A stretch of DNA of 49,975 bases from a bacterium (GCA_017470245.1 JAFUEV010000004.1:1-49975); one strand, 5' to 3'. Shown: positions 39,779 through 49,456, numbered from the stretch's first letter. Notes: generated by a model not told the origin, from the letters alone. Numbers and translations are program-made.

Positions 39779-41248
39779 ATGGACGAAATCAGAGTTAGAA
39801 TTGCACCGTCACCAAGCGGTAATTTACATATAGGTACTGCAAGAACAGCTTTATTTAACTATTTATTTGCCAAAAAAAACGGCGGTAAATATGTTTTAAG
39901 AATTGAAGATACCGATGCTGAACGTACAAGTCAAGCATATATTGATAATATTTTTGACAGTTTAAAAGCATTAGGTCTTAACTGGGATGAAGGCCCTGAT
40001 GTTGGTGGTGCTTATGGTCCGTATACTCAATCCGAAAGATTTGATATTTATCCAAAATATGTTCAGGAATTATTGGATAAAGGTTTTGCTTATGAATGCT
40101 TCTGTACTCCGGAAGAACTTGAAGCAGAAAAAGAAGAAGCAACAAAAAATAAACAGGCTTATGTTTATTCTAAAAAATGTGAAAATTTAACTGAAGAACA
40201 GAAAGCTAAATTAAGAGCAGAAGGCAGAAAACCTGCAATCCGTTTCTCTGTTGATAAAGCAAGAAAAGCATTTCATGATTCTCCTATTGTACATTTTGAA
40301 GACTTGGTTAAAGGTGATTTACATCAGGATACAAGCTTAATCGGTGATTTCGTTATTATGAAATCCAACGGTTCACCTACATATAATTTTGCGGTTGTTA
40401 TTGATGATATGTTGATGAAAATTTCTCATATTATTAGAGGTGAAGACCATATTTCTAATACTTTCAAACAAATTTTAATTTATGAAGCATTAGGCGCAAA
40501 AGTTCCTAAATTTGGACACCTCGGAATGATTTTGGCTCCTGATAGAAGTAAACTTTCAAAACGTCATGGTGCTACTGCTGTTTCCGAGTTCGTAGAAAAA
40601 GGTTATTTAACCGAAGCTCTTTTAAACTTTGTAGCATTACTCGGTTGGGCTCCTTCTGACGGTGTTGAAATTAAAACCCTTGATGAAATAGCTCAAGATT
40701 TTAGAATTAATGAAGTTTCATCTTCAAATTCAATTTTTGAATATGATAAATTAAACTGGATGAACGGTCAGTATATCAAGAAAATGGATATTAAAGAGTT
40801 AACTCAAAAAGCTAAACCGTTCTTATCTCAATATGATTTAACAGAGCTTTCAGAAGAAAAACTTGAAAAAGTTATAGCTGCTACACGTGAACCTATTACT
40901 ATTCTTTCTGATTTGGCTCATGATGTTGCATATTTCTTTGGAAAAGACGTTGTTTATGATGAAGAAGTAAAAGAAAAATATGTTGACACTCCTCAATCAC
41001 AGGATATATTGAAATATTTTGATTCTCAATTAGATAGTTATAATTTTGATGACGAAGAAAAACTCCATGAACAATTAGCTGACTTTAGAACCTATTTCAA
41101 AGAAAAATTTGGTATAAAACCAAAAGAAACAATGTGGACAGTAAGAGCTGCATTAACAGGCAGAACAAGAGGTGCGGATATGGGTGTTATTCTTGAAGTT
41201 TTAGGCAAGGATAAAGTAAAATATCGTATAGAAAAGGCTATAAAATAA
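39779..41248 (+). CDS. gltX: Glutamyl-tRNA synthetase
   Basis: I choose ATG at 39779 (489 residues) because GGAGA at 39769-39773 is well spaced from it; a TTG at 39767 would add four residues. The class I synthetase has 'RIAPSPSGNLHIGTARTALF' (HIGH-type motif), 'KYVLRIEDTDAERTSQAY', 'SKLSKRHGATAV' (KMSKS-type, K-L-S-K-R) and a C-terminal anticodon-binding alpha-helical cage with 'VRAALTGRTRGADMG'. This is the typical bacterial GltX of about 480-490 residues. It charges tRNA-Glu; discrimination of tRNA-Gln cannot be judged from the sequence alone. A GT2 glycosyltransferase gene follows after 8 bases. Confidence 0.96.
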   Translation: MDEIRVRIAPSPSGNLHIGTARTALFNYLFAKKNGGKYVLRIEDTDAERTSQAYIDNIFDSLKALGLNWDEGPDVGGAYGPYTQSERFDIYPKYVQELLDKGFAYECFCTPEELEAEKEEATKNKQAYVYSKKCENLTEEQKAKLRAEGRKPAIRFSVDKARKAFHDSPIVHFEDLVKGDLHQDTSLIGDFVIMKSNGSPTYNFAVVIDDMLMKISHIIRGEDHISNTFKQILIYEALGAKVPKFGHLGMILAPDRSKLSKRHGATAVSEFVEKGYLTEALLNFVALLGWAPSDGVEIKTLDEIAQDFRINEVSSSNSIFEYDKLNWMNGQYIKKMDIKELTQKAKPFLSQYDLTELSEEKLEKVIAATREPITILSDLAHDVAYFFGKDVVYDEEVKEKYVDTPQSQDILKYFDSQLDSYNFDDEEKLHEQLADFRTYFKEKFGIKPKETMWTVRAALTGRTRGADMGVILEVLGKDKVKYRIEKAIK

Positions 41249-41256
41249 GAATAAAA

Positions 41257-42249
41257 ATGGATGATTTTTTAAATTTACCAAAAGTATCTTTTATTGTAAT
41301 CACTCACAATTTTGAAAAATTTGTGGGTGATTGCTTGTGCAGCATTAAAAATCAAACATATAAAAACTTTGAAATTATTGTTGTTGATGATGTTTCTAAA
41401 GATAAAACAAGGGATGTAACGGAAGAATTTATTGCCAATAATAAAGAGTTAAATATAAAATTTATAAAAAATGAAAATAATATAGGACAATTGGGTTCTT
41501 TTTTGGAAGGACTAAAAGTTGCAGAAGGTGAATTTGTTTGTGCAATAGATGGCGATGATATTTTATTCCCTGATTATTGTGCAATTCATATTGAAACACA
41601 TTTGAAAACTTCTGTGGCTCTTACTACCTGCAGACAGGCAGAGATAGACGAAAATAATGTAATTCATACATTAAGCTCTATTGAATCTCCGACACAAAAA
41701 CAAGAATACATTAATATAGATAATAAAAGTTTTGAAGAATTTAATGAATACAGAAAAGCAAAGGGAATAGATAAAGAAGGGTGTAATATTAAGGTTCTTG
41801 ATAATGATAAATACAGTTTTGCGACTTGGCATTGGGGTCCTACAACTTCTTCTATGATGAGAAAATCAGTGTGCGATATGCTTTTGCTGCTGGATAAAAC
41901 AAGAAAACTTAAAATTACTGCAGATAAATTTATGTTTTCATTCTGCCATTTAATAGGTTCAAGTGCAATTATTTATAAGGTTTTATATGCATATAGAAGG
42001 CACGGGTCTAATTATTCTTTGGCAAACCCGGTAATGGGAAATAAAAAATATTTAAAAGAACGTACACAAAATAATTATTTTAGAAATAATAAAAAAATAA
42101 GAACTCAAATGTTTAAGTTTATTTCTTCAAATAAAGACTATTTTAGAGAAAAATTTAATAAAGTTAATTTATTAATGATATATAAAAGAATAATATTTTC
42201 TTTTGATGCAAGATTTTTTAAAGGTTTAATAAAGTCATTATTTATATAA
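41257..42249 (+). CDS. Family 2 glycosyltransferase
   Basis: The 330-residue protein has the GT-A fold signatures: 'VSFIVITHNFEKFVGDCLCS', 'YKNFEIIVVDDVSKDKT' and 'DGDDILFPDY' (the D-x-D metal and nucleotide-sugar site in 'DGDDI', about residue 107). These enzymes transfer a sugar from a nucleotide donor to a growing polysaccharide or lipid carrier. The C-terminal part ('WHWGPTTSSMMRKSV' and a basic Tyr/Asn-rich tail) is variable. No other surface polysaccharide gene is adjacent; it follows gltX by 8 bases and has its own terminator. The sugar specificity is not readable from the sequence. Confidence 0.88.
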   Translation: MDDFLNLPKVSFIVITHNFEKFVGDCLCSIKNQTYKNFEIIVVDDVSKDKTRDVTEEFIANNKELNIKFIKNENNIGQLGSFLEGLKVAEGEFVCAIDGDDILFPDYCAIHIETHLKTSVALTTCRQAEIDENNVIHTLSSIESPTQKQEYINIDNKSFEEFNEYRKAKGIDKEGCNIKVLDNDKYSFATWHWGPTTSSMMRKSVCDMLLLLDKTRKLKITADKFMFSFCHLIGSSAIIYKVLYAYRRHGSNYSLANPVMGNKKYLKERTQNNYFRNNKKIRTQMFKFISSNKDYFREKFNKVNLLMIYKRIIFSFDARFFKGLIKSLFI

Positions 42250-42250
42250 A

Positions 42251-42280
42251 AGAAGAAGGAATTATTTAATTCCTTCTTCT
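42251..42280 (+). terminator. Terminator after the glycosyltransferase gene
   Basis: AGAAGAAGGAATT (42251-42263) pairs perfectly with AATTCCTTCTTCT (42268-42280) around ATTT. The sequence after it is CTCTTATAA, so the T tail is weak; it starts 1 base after the stop codon. Confidence 0.6.
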
Positions 42281-42291
42281 CTCTTATAAAA

Positions 42292-42576
42292 CTAGAATAT
42301 TTCAGGTATTGGAGTTGGTTCCGGAGGGTTTGCACCATTATATATATTAAGGTATTTATTTTTTAATTCATTTTTAATTGCTTTATGGATATCTATTTGG
42401 TCACCGGCTGGAGAAATATATACATATTTTCCGCCTTCTGACATTGCTTCAGCTTGTTTGTCAGCTAAATATTCATTGCTATGTTGGGCATAATATGGAG
42501 TTGGTGTTGGAGTTACCATTGGTTCATCTTTTGGTGTTGGGGTTGGTGTCATACCGAAGCTGATTCTGTTAATCAT
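42292..42576 (-). CDS. Small tagged protein with Thr-Pro repeats, unknown function
   Basis: The 94-residue protein has a good AAAGGAATT site. It opens 'MINRISFGMTPTPTPKDEPM', a very short version of the N-terminal tag (Met-Ile-x-x-Ile then S-F-G), followed by Thr-Pro runs ('TPTPTPYY'), a short helical segment ('NEYLADKQAEAMSEGG') and 'KYVYISPAGDQIDIHKAIKN'. The C-terminus is again Pro-rich ('PPEPTPIPEIF'). No membrane segment is present. Thr-Pro repeats usually form stiff linkers in surface or secreted proteins. Family unknown. Confidence 0.6.
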   Translation of the reverse strand: MINRISFGMTPTPTPKDEPMVTPTPTPYYAQHSNEYLADKQAEAMSEGGKYVYISPAGDQIDIHKAIKNELKNKYLNIYNGANPPEPTPIPEIF

Positions 42577-42775
42577 TTTAATTCCTTTCTGTTATTTATA
42601 TACTTTCATAAAACAGGTCAACTTATGCTTTTGCCAAATTTTATAATTCTTTATTACTTTATGTAAACATCTTGTGTTTGCTTGAACAAACTTTTCAAGA
42701 CAATATTAAGGATGTTAAAAAGTGAATCATAGCAATATAGAGAAGATTATTGACTCTGTATATTGTTGCGCTTTG

Positions 42776-42820
42776 TTGAGCCTTATGATGGTTCTGATGA
42801 ATAGGCTGCATAAGGCAACA
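42776..42820. repeat. Inverted repeat between the tagged gene and metW
   Basis: TGTT-GA-GCCTTATG (42774-42787) and CATAAGGC-AACA (42809-42820) form an 8-bp perfect stem with a further 4-bp outer stem. The 21-base loop holds ATGGTTCTGATGAATAGGCTG. It lies in a 257-base gap after metW on the minus strand and has no T tail. It may be a structured 3' end or a protein site. Confidence 0.35.
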
Positions 42821-42833
42821 CTATATAAATGTT

Positions 42834-43457
42834 TTATTTTGAAATAACAAATATTGATTCTTCTGCAAAAAAGTTTGCAAACAGACTATATTGAACAGAT
42901 GTTCTTTTTGTTGCTTTAGTTGTATAAATACCATCAATTATTTTAATATTGTGTTTTGACGCAAATTCAAAAAAATCTTTTATTGTTAGAAGGTGAATAT
43001 TCGGTGTGTTATACCATTCAAAAGGAAGAACTTTTGATTTTGGCATATTCCCTGTAAAAAAGTAATAAAATCTTACTCTCCAATATGCGAAATTAGGAAA
43101 ACTTACAATACATTTTTTCCCGACTCTAAGCATTTCTTCCAATACATAATCGGGTTTATTGGTAGATTGTAATGTTTGATTTAAAATGACGTAATCATAA
43201 GAATTATCGGAAAATTGTTTTAAACCTTCATCAATATTACCTTGAATAACGGAAATTCCTTTTTCAAGACATTTTATAACTTCTTCTTGTTTTATTTCTA
43301 TACCGTTTCCACGTACATTTTTTGTTTCTTTTAATAGTTTTAAAAGATATCCGTCACCGCAACCCAAGTCTAATATTTTGGAGTTTTCTTCTATAATATC
43401 CTTAATGAGAGAATAATTTAGGTGCAAGCCTTGAGATGTTTTATAATGATTGTCCAT
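42834..43457 (-). CDS. metW: MetW-like methyltransferase
   Basis: The 207-residue protein has the SAM-binding motif '[17 protein letters not shown]' (about 28-44), '[20 protein letters not shown]', '[20 protein letters not shown]', '[20 protein letters not shown]', and '[20 protein letters not shown]', all typical of MetW. MetW pairs with MetX and is needed for efficient homoserine O-acyltransferase function in several bacteria. Its start overlaps the metX 3' end by 17 bases, with AAAGGAG inside metX. It ends the metX-metW pair. Confidence 0.9.
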   Translation of the reverse strand: MDNHYKTSQGLHLNYSLIKDIIEENSKILDLGCGDGYLLKLLKETKNVRGNGIEIKQEEVIKCLEKGISVIQGNIDEGLKQFSDNSYDYVILNQTLQSTNKPDYVLEEMLRVGKKCIVSFPNFAYWRVRFYYFFTGNMPKSKVLPFEWYNTPNIHLLTIKDFFEFASKHNIKIIDGIYTTKATKRTSVQYSLFANFFAEESIFVISK

Positions 43458-44592
43458 TTATTTCTCCTTTCAGGTGGTTATCAAGAAAATTTTTGATGAT
43501 TTTTTCCTGAACTTTATATTCAAGTAAAAATGCATCATGTCCGCAAGGAGATTTGATTTCACAGTATGAAACATCTTTATCCAATTGCATTAGTGTATTA
43601 ACTATTTCTTTTGCTTGATAAGAAGGGAATAACCAGTCTGTATCAAATGAAATTATCAGGAATTTTGCATTAGAGTTTCTAAATGCTTCTTTTAATGAGC
43701 CGTATTTTGTTGCAGGGTCAAAATAATCAACGGCTTTTGTTATATATAAATAACTGTTTGCATCAAATCTGTCTACGAATATTTTGCCCTGATGCTGAAG
43801 ATAGCTTTCTACCTGAAAATCTATATCAAAGTTAAAGTCATAATTATCTTTGTCTTGTAATTTTCTGCCAAATTTATTATACATAGCTTCTTCACAAAGG
43901 TATGTTATGTGTCCTATCATTCTTGCATTAGAAAGTCCTCTGTCGGGTTTGTTAGGACTGTCATAATAGTTGCCGTTATTCCAATTTGGATCGGATATTA
44001 TGGAGTTTCTTCCTACGGCATTGAAGGCTATTGCCTGAGGTGAAAGACGAGAAGTTGTTGCAATTAAAACTGCTGATTGAACCATATCAGGGTATGACAT
44101 ACAAAATTGCATAGCTTGCATTCCGCCCATTGAACCGCCTGCAACCGAATATAATTTGTTAACGCCAAGATAATCAAGAAGCTTTTTTTGAACTTTGATT
44201 GTATCTTCGATTGTGAAGACAGGAAACGAAAGTCCGTATTGTTTACCTGTTTTAGGGTCTATACTGGATGGACCTGTTGTCCCGCTGCATCCTCCTAAAA
44301 TATTTGATGAAACAATATAATATTTATTTGTATCAAATGCTTTATTTGGACCTACAAGGTTATCCCACCATCCGGGTTTTTTGTCATTTTCATTATGATA
44401 ACCTGCTGCATGAGCATCTCCCGTTAGGGCGTGGATTAATAATATAGCATTATCCTTTGTATCGTTTAGCGTTCCGTATGTTTCATAAGCAACGGTAATC
44501 GGTGCAAATTCCACACCGCTTTCAAATTTAATTTTTTCTTCAATAGTAAAAAATTTAGTTTCTACTATACCGACACTGTTTTCCGTATTCAT
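43441..44592 (-). CDS. metX: Homoserine O-acetyltransferase
   Basis: The 383-residue alpha/beta hydrolase has '[10 protein letters not shown]', '[10 protein letters not shown]', the nucleophile elbow '[12 protein letters not shown]' (Ser154) and C-terminal catalytic residues in '[11 protein letters not shown]' (Asp) and '[11 protein letters not shown]' (His). '[10 protein letters not shown]' is shared with MetX/Met2. It acetylates (or succinylates) homoserine for methionine synthesis; the acyl specificity cannot be fixed by eye. Usual length is 370-400. It starts 10 bases after metY with an AAAGGA site and overlaps metW. The product is the substrate of the adjacent MetY. Confidence 0.94.
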   Translation of the reverse strand: MNTENSVGIVETKFFTIEEKIKFESGVEFAPITVAYETYGTLNDTKDNAILLIHALTGDAHAAGYHNENDKKPGWWDNLVGPNKAFDTNKYYIVSSNILGGCSGTTGPSSIDPKTGKQYGLSFPVFTIEDTIKVQKKLLDYLGVNKLYSVAGGSMGGMQAMQFCMSYPDMVQSAVLIATTSRLSPQAIAFNAVGRNSIISDPNWNNGNYYDSPNKPDRGLSNARMIGHITYLCEEAMYNKFGRKLQDKDNYDFNFDIDFQVESYLQHQGKIFVDRFDANSYLYITKAVDYFDPATKYGSLKEAFRNSNAKFLIISFDTDWLFPSYQAKEIVNTLMQLDKDVSYCEIKSPCGHDAFLLEYKVQEKIIKNFLDNHLKGEINGQSL

Positions 44593-44602
44593 TCAGAATC
44601 CT

Positions 44603-45868
44603 TTATTTGCGGGATTGTTCAATAGCATTATCAATATCTTCTATAATATCTTCAATATTTTCAAGTCCTACAGAAGCTCTCATAAAATCCTTTGTTATTC
44701 CGGCATCAAGTAATTGAGAATCAGAAAGTTGTCTGTGAGTTGTACCTGCAGGATAAGTAATAATTGAACGAACATCACCCAAATTTGTAGCATGTATAAA
44801 TAATTTTAGAGCTTCAATAAATTTTGTTCCGTCACCGTTTACTCCAAAACCTAATAATGAAGAAGCACCTTTTTTCAGATATTTTTGAGCTAAAGCATAA
44901 TCTTCATTATTTTGAAGTAACGGATAAATAACATAGTTAATATTCGGGTGCGCTTCAAGATGTTTTGCAAGTGTTAATGCGTTTTCACAATGTCTGTCCA
45001 TTCTTACATGTAATGTTTCAAGACCTAAAAGCGTTAAATATGAATTAAACGGACTTTGACAACAGCCTAAATCTCGTAAAAGATGTGTACGTGATTTAGC
45101 TATAAATGCCGCATTACCAAATTCTTTTGTATAAATTACACCGTGATAACTTTCATCAGGAGTAGTAAACATTTTAAATTTATCGTTTTGTGTCCAATCA
45201 AATTTTCCTGAATCTACAATTGCTCCGCCCATTGCATTCCCGTGGCCCGAAAGATATTTTGTTGTTGAATGTACTACTATATCTGCTCCAAATTCAAACG
45301 GACGGCATAAATACGGGGTTGCAACCGTATTATCAATAATTAATGGTATGCCGTTTTTATGTGCAATTTCTGCCAAGCCTGAAATATCGGCTATTTTTAT
45401 TTTGGGATTGCCTATGGTTTCTGCATATATACATTTTGTTTTATCTGTTATAGCTTGTTCATAATTTTCAAGGTTATCCGAATTTATAAATTTAACATTA
45501 ATTCCCATTTGTTTGAATGTTTTGTTAAAGAGATTATATGTTCCGCCGTATATTTTAGAAGATGTAACTATTTCATCACCTTGTTGGGCCAGATTTAAAA
45601 TTGTTATCAAAATTGCAGACATTCCTGAAGAAGTTACAAGTGCGCCAACACCTCCTTCAAGAGCAGCTATTCTCTTTTCTGTTATGTCATTTGAAGGATT
45701 AGAAATCCTTGTATATATATCACCTGCTACTTTTAAATCAAACAAATCGATAGCGTGTTCAACGCTGTTAAAGTTATATGCTGTTGTTGCATAAATAGGC
45801 ATTGATATAGAATTATTTTGCTTTTTAAAATCTAAAAAGCCTTGTGTTGCCATTGTCTCAAACTTCAT
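44603..45868 (-). CDS. metY: O-acetylhomoserine sulfhydrylase (PLP enzyme)
   Basis: I choose ATG at 45868 (421 residues), which follows GGGAG; an upstream in-frame ATG at 45922 has no ribosome-binding site. The Cys/Met-metabolism PLP signature is 'VVHSTTKYLSGHGNAMGGAI', with PLP lysine at 204. 'NPSNDITEKRIAALEGG' and 'VTSSKIYGGTYNLF' are MetY-like, as is 'ATSLGDVRSI'-type text ('ATNLGDVRSIITYPAGTTH'). It condenses O-acetylhomoserine with sulfide to homocysteine, so the organism makes methionine by direct sulfhydrylation. Length fits MetY (about 425-430). It heads the metY-metX-metW operon. Methanethiol use or cystathionine gamma-synthase activity cannot be excluded. Confidence 0.93.
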   Translation of the reverse strand: MKFETMATQGFLDFKKQNNSISMPIYATTAYNFNSVEHAIDLFDLKVAGDIYTRISNPSNDITEKRIAALEGGVGALVTSSGMSAILITILNLAQQGDEIVTSSKIYGGTYNLFNKTFKQMGINVKFINSDNLENYEQAITDKTKCIYAETIGNPKIKIADISGLAEIAHKNGIPLIIDNTVATPYLCRPFEFGADIVVHSTTKYLSGHGNAMGGAIVDSGKFDWTQNDKFKMFTTPDESYHGVIYTKEFGNAAFIAKSRTHLLRDLGCCQSPFNSYLTLLGLETLHVRMDRHCENALTLAKHLEAHPNINYVIYPLLQNNEDYALAQKYLKKGASSLLGFGVNGDGTKFIEALKLFIHATNLGDVRSIITYPAGTTHRQLSDSQLLDAGITKDFMRASVGLENIEDIIEDIDNAIEQSRK

Positions 45869-45923
45869 ACTATTCTCCCTTCGGCTATTTTTTATTATAG
45901 TCTTTATCTTTTTATAGGGCAAT

Positions 45924-47147
45924 TTACTTATGTTTGTTTACGAATTCTTTTGCAAACGCTATTTCGTCTTCTTTTGTTTCAAGTTTTCCGTTTAATTTTT
46001 CTTTTAATATTTCATCAAAAATTTCATTAAAAATTTTAGAAGGTTTTAAACCGAGTGAAATTAAATCATTTCCGTTAATAAGAACTTTTATATCTTTTAA
46101 TTCTTCTATGTATTTTTTTATATAATTACTTCCCGTAATTATATAATATGCAGCAAGTACAATACCGGATTTGTCTTTAAATGCTTTATAAATTGAAAAA
46201 TTATCGTTTCTGATTTTAGAGTAATAAAGCTCTCTCAAATCGGAAATTGATTTTTTTTCTTCCGAATTAAGATTTAATCGTTCAGTTGCATAATCGGATT
46301 TAAATATCATTAATAAAAAGTATAAAAACCATTTATTTTCTTTAGCAATCAAATTATATTGCATAATATCATCATAATAGTCATTGTTAAATGCAAGAAT
46401 TACATTATCCGAAACGAGTTTATATGCTTGAAAATTAATTATTATTTGATAAATATTTTTTAAATCAATAGAAAAATATTGATGGAATTCGTTTTTAATA
46501 CGTTCTAATGGCATAAGATTATTAACATTTATAAGATATTCATTTATTAAATTTTGAGTTTCTTCTTCTATATTAAAATTAAATCGAACCATAAATTTTA
46601 AAGCTCTGATAATCCTTGAAGGGTCATCAATAAAACTTTTATTGTGTAATATCTTTATTTGTCTGTTTTGGATATCATTAAATCCTTTATAATAATCAAT
46701 AAGATTATACTTATTATCTCCGGATAAACAAATTGCCAGAGTGTTTATCGTAAAATCACGTCGTTTAACATCCTGTTCTAATTTGCATCCAAAATTATAT
46801 GCTACGGGTAAATTACCTGCAATATCGTATTTTTCTTCTCTTGTTGATGCAAAATCAATTTCTGTTCCGTTTGTATAGACTACTTTTGCGGTTTTAAGGT
46901 TCTCTTGTATTTTTATTATTTTAAAATTTGATTCTTTTTCTAATAAATTACAAAAGTCTATTGCATTACCCTCAACCGTAATATCAATATCTTTTATCGA
47001 ATTAATCATTATTAAATCACGAACAATACCACCAATAAGATAGATTTTTATATTATATTTTTCCGCAATCAAAATAGCGGCATTAATTGCAGATTTATAA
47101 TCTTTATTTATGTATGAATTAAATTCTTTTTGCAAATTTATAGACAT
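45924..47147 (-). CDS. cca: tRNA nucleotidyltransferase (CCA-adding enzyme family)
   Basis: The 407-residue protein has 'IYLIGGIVRDLIM' (G-G motif) and 'KDIDITVEGN' (the D-x-D of the metal site), then 'IDFASTREEKYD' and 'KRRDFTINTLA' (motif R-R-D). 'FIDDPSRIIRALKFMVRFNF' is the nucleotide-selection region. These are the hallmarks of class II CCA-adding/poly(A) polymerase family enzymes that finish the tRNA 3' CCA end. The C-terminal half is a helical tRNA-binding body. Whether it adds CC, A or all three cannot be told here. It lies 17 bases after the 47165 gene and upstream of metY on the same strand, possibly co-transcribed. Confidence 0.9.
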   Translation of the reverse strand: MSINLQKEFNSYINKDYKSAINAAILIAEKYNIKIYLIGGIVRDLIMINSIKDIDITVEGNAIDFCNLLEKESNFKIIKIQENLKTAKVVYTNGTEIDFASTREEKYDIAGNLPVAYNFGCKLEQDVKRRDFTINTLAICLSGDNKYNLIDYYKGFNDIQNRQIKILHNKSFIDDPSRIIRALKFMVRFNFNIEEETQNLINEYLINVNNLMPLERIKNEFHQYFSIDLKNIYQIIINFQAYKLVSDNVILAFNNDYYDDIMQYNLIAKENKWFLYFLLMIFKSDYATERLNLNSEEKKSISDLRELYYSKIRNDNFSIYKAFKDKSGIVLAAYYIITGSNYIKKYIEELKDIKVLINGNDLISLGLKPSKIFNEIFDEILKEKLNGKLETKEDEIAFAKEFVNKHK

Positions 47148-47164
47148 AAATAAATTATATCAGA

Positions 47165-48838
47165 TTAGTTAAAATCTTTAAATACGGGGCTGAGCTGCTC
47201 TTTATATTGAGAAATATAATCAGTTGCTTTTTTTATTGCGGAATTATCTGCAACTTTATCGTTCATATTATCTCTGGCTTTTTTTCTGGCATTTAATGTT
47301 TTTGTTATAAAGATATTTAATTTTGAAATACCGACACCTAAGACAATACCTGAATATAAGTATCCTGCAACTTGAGCTATACCAATTGTACGTATTTTCT
47401 TTTTGGTTGCGGCATCAACATTTTTCATCAATTCCGAGAAATTCAGTAATTTACCTTCACCTGAAGTTAGTTCTTTTGCTTTCGGAAGTAGAATTTCATC
47501 ATAAGTTTTTACGGAAGCCTGCGTAAGCCATTTGAATGCATATTTTATTCCTTTTTTTGTTCCGTCTTGAGCAATAGGATTATTAATTAATTCTTTGCCG
47601 CCAAGTCCTCTTGCAGCAAGTTTTGAAACCATTCCGCCTAAAATTAACCAGTTGGTGAAACCTAAACTGTCTTTTATTACTGATTCTCTAAGTTCGTTCC
47701 CATCTCTTGCAGACAGAAATCTGGATGCAATTGTTAATCCGTATAAAAATTTAAATTGATTTAAAGTTGGAACTTTGCTGTTAAATTGAATATTGGAAAC
47801 TAAATCCTGCGGTTTCCCTATTGTTCTTAATGCAGCTATAGGGAATGCTATACCAAGTGCAGTTTTTGCTGCCTTATAAAATTGAGGTTTCTTTTTTCCG
47901 TCTGAAGTTTTTTCTTCTTTTTTATCACTGTTATCAACACCTACAAAACCGTCACTACCTGTACGCAGTTTTGTTAACAATCTGTTTACCGGTTGAACCG
48001 AAATACATAAAGCGGCACAAATTCCCATTCCTAATAAAGTTGATGCAGTTTTATTTTTTTTCAAAGAATCAATAAAAGTTGGTAATTTTTCTTTTGCCTG
48101 TGTAGCAAAAGAGTTAGACAGAGAAACTGCATTATCCAATAAATCAGGAAAACTGGCGGATAATTCTTTTGTTGCTTCTCCTGCTTTAAATTTATATGAT
48201 GCTTGTGCACCTGTATCTTTTATAACTTTTGCGGAAATTAGTGATTTTAGTCCTTTAACTTCTTTTGCAAGTTGTTTTTTCTCTGCACCTGTAGCAGCCG
48301 CCATTTCTTTTGCTTTATCAGCCAACGATACCATACTGTCAACAATTTCCGATTTTGCGCCATCAGAAACAGTTCTCCAACTGTTACCGTTTAAACCTCT
48401 AAGATTGTCTACAAATCCTTCAAAAAATTCTTTTTGATTACCTTGTGCGCCGTTCCAAAGAGCTGCCATATTGTCTATAGTGTTGCTGCTTGCAAATATA
48501 TTTTGAGCTTTTACCCCAAAAGTATTATTAAACTTTTTGGAAAGTAATGTTGCTGCGCCTAACCCTATTAATCCCACACAAGTATGAATAAGATTACTGG
48601 AACCTTCTCTTACAAGGGTTTCTATACCTGATTGCGGACCTCTGTTCTTCCATTCAATTGTAGTTCTTGGAATAACCATTGAACAAAGGTCAACTGCACA
48701 CGCTCCGACGGCAGGACTGTTATTTAGGACTCTTAGCCCTGTCAATGCCATTGTTCCGGGACCTTTAAATGACAAATCTTCGTTATTATGTTTGACTTTT
48801 TGCGGTTCTATTTTTGTTGTTTGTATTCTATCTATCAT
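47165..48838 (-). CDS. Large lineage-specific membrane-associated protein (paralogue of 13866-15572)
   Basis: The 557-residue protein opens with the tag 'MIDRIQTTKI', a polar stretch and 'LSFKGPGTMAL' (23-33). It then has 'VIPRTTIEWKNRGPQSGIET', 'NLRGLNGNSWRTVSDGAK', an Ala/Gly-rich hydrophobic segment near 270-290 ('TLLGMGICAALCISVQPVNR'), a charged linker, and 'IASRFLSARDGNELRESVIK' near residue 375. A hydrophobic segment near 505-522 follows. The order matches that of the 568-residue protein at 13866-15572 (I-P-R-T, G-L-x-G-x-S-W, A-S-R, N/D-E-L-R-E-S), so the two are paralogues about 32 kb apart on opposite strands. Family and function are unknown. No strong ribosome-binding site is visible. 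Confidence 0.78.
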   Translation of the reverse strand: MIDRIQTTKIEPQKVKHNNEDLSFKGPGTMALTGLRVLNNSPAVGACAVDLCSMVIPRTTIEWKNRGPQSGIETLVREGSSNLIHTCVGLIGLGAATLLSKKFNNTFGVKAQNIFASSNTIDNMAALWNGAQGNQKEFFEGFVDNLRGLNGNSWRTVSDGAKSEIVDSMVSLADKAKEMAAATGAEKKQLAKEVKGLKSLISAKVIKDTGAQASYKFKAGEATKELSASFPDLLDNAVSLSNSFATQAKEKLPTFIDSLKKNKTASTLLGMGICAALCISVQPVNRLLTKLRTGSDGFVGVDNSDKKEEKTSDGKKKPQFYKAAKTALGIAFPIAALRTIGKPQDLVSNIQFNSKVPTLNQFKFLYGLTIASRFLSARDGNELRESVIKDSLGFTNWLILGGMVSKLAARGLGGKELINNPIAQDGTKKGIKYAFKWLTQASVKTYDEILLPKAKELTSGEGKLLNFSELMKNVDAATKKKIRTIGIAQVAGYLYSGIVLGVGISKLNIFITKTLNARKKARDNMNDKVADNSAIKKATDYISQYKEQLSPVFKDFN

Positions 48839-49062
48839 GCTTGATTTTCTTTTTCCATGACTTTTAATGCATGACCATATTTTTTTTTGCTAGCGATACA
48901 TTAAATTCTGATATAGTAACATTTATTAATTTTATCAAATAAGGTTATTTTTGTAACAATTTTACTTGTCTTTCTTTACATTTAATAAAAAAACATTAAA
49001 GTTTAAAAAAATACGGTCGATAAGAAAAGTAAGGAAAGTTAACAATACAATATAGAGGTAAA

Positions 49063-49329
49063 ATGGAAGACAACAAAGGAATACAAAACCGCCCTTTCGG
49101 ACTGAATATCGTAGCTCCTCACAAAACAATTGAGGAAGTCAAAAAGGTTGTTAAACAAGAAGTTGAAGATATAACAGTTAATCCGTTTCTTAATTTCTTA
49201 GAAACAAATGAAAAAGTATTTGACGGCACTGTTGAAAAAGAAATAAGAAAATATCAGGCAATGATATATAATATGGGACAGGCTTCAAGAGAAGGTCAAC
49301 CTACAACTACTTTTAAAATGAATATGTAA
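49063..49329 (+). CDS. Small protein of unknown function
   Basis: The 88-residue frame has GAGG 5 bases before the ATG and an orderly reading frame. It opens 'MEDNKGIQNRPFGLNIVAPH', then a Lys/Val/Glu-rich helix ('KTIEEVKKVVKQEVEDIT'), 'VNPFLNFLETNEKVFDG' and a C-terminal Gln/Met-rich tail. There is no signal peptide or membrane segment. I do not recognise it. Its terminator lies about 100 bases downstream. Confidence 0.6.
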   Translation: MEDNKGIQNRPFGLNIVAPHKTIEEVKKVVKQEVEDITVNPFLNFLETNEKVFDGTVEKEIRKYQAMIYNMGQASREGQPTTTFKMNM

Positions 49330-49429
49330 TTATTTAAAATTTTTGTGTGCCTGAAAATTGTAAAAAACAATATTTATGTTTTAAATTGCTAAAGCACATT
49401 ATTGGATTTAAGGAATAACTCCTTTTATA

Positions 49430-49456
49430 AACACCCCGGGAAACCGGGGATGTTTT
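49430..49456. terminator. Rho-independent terminator with GAAA tetraloop
   Basis: CCCCGG (49434-49439) pairs with CCGGGG (49444-49449) across a GAAA loop, extended by an AACA/TGTT outer stem with one bulged A, and followed by TTTTTT. It is the strongest hairpin in the window and lies between converging small genes. Confidence 0.85.

Noticed and set aside
45869..45922. Upstream ATG of metY adding 18 residues
   Set aside because: No ribosome-binding site there, while GGGAG precedes the ATG at 45868, and MetY proteins begin near 'MKFETMATQGF'-like text.
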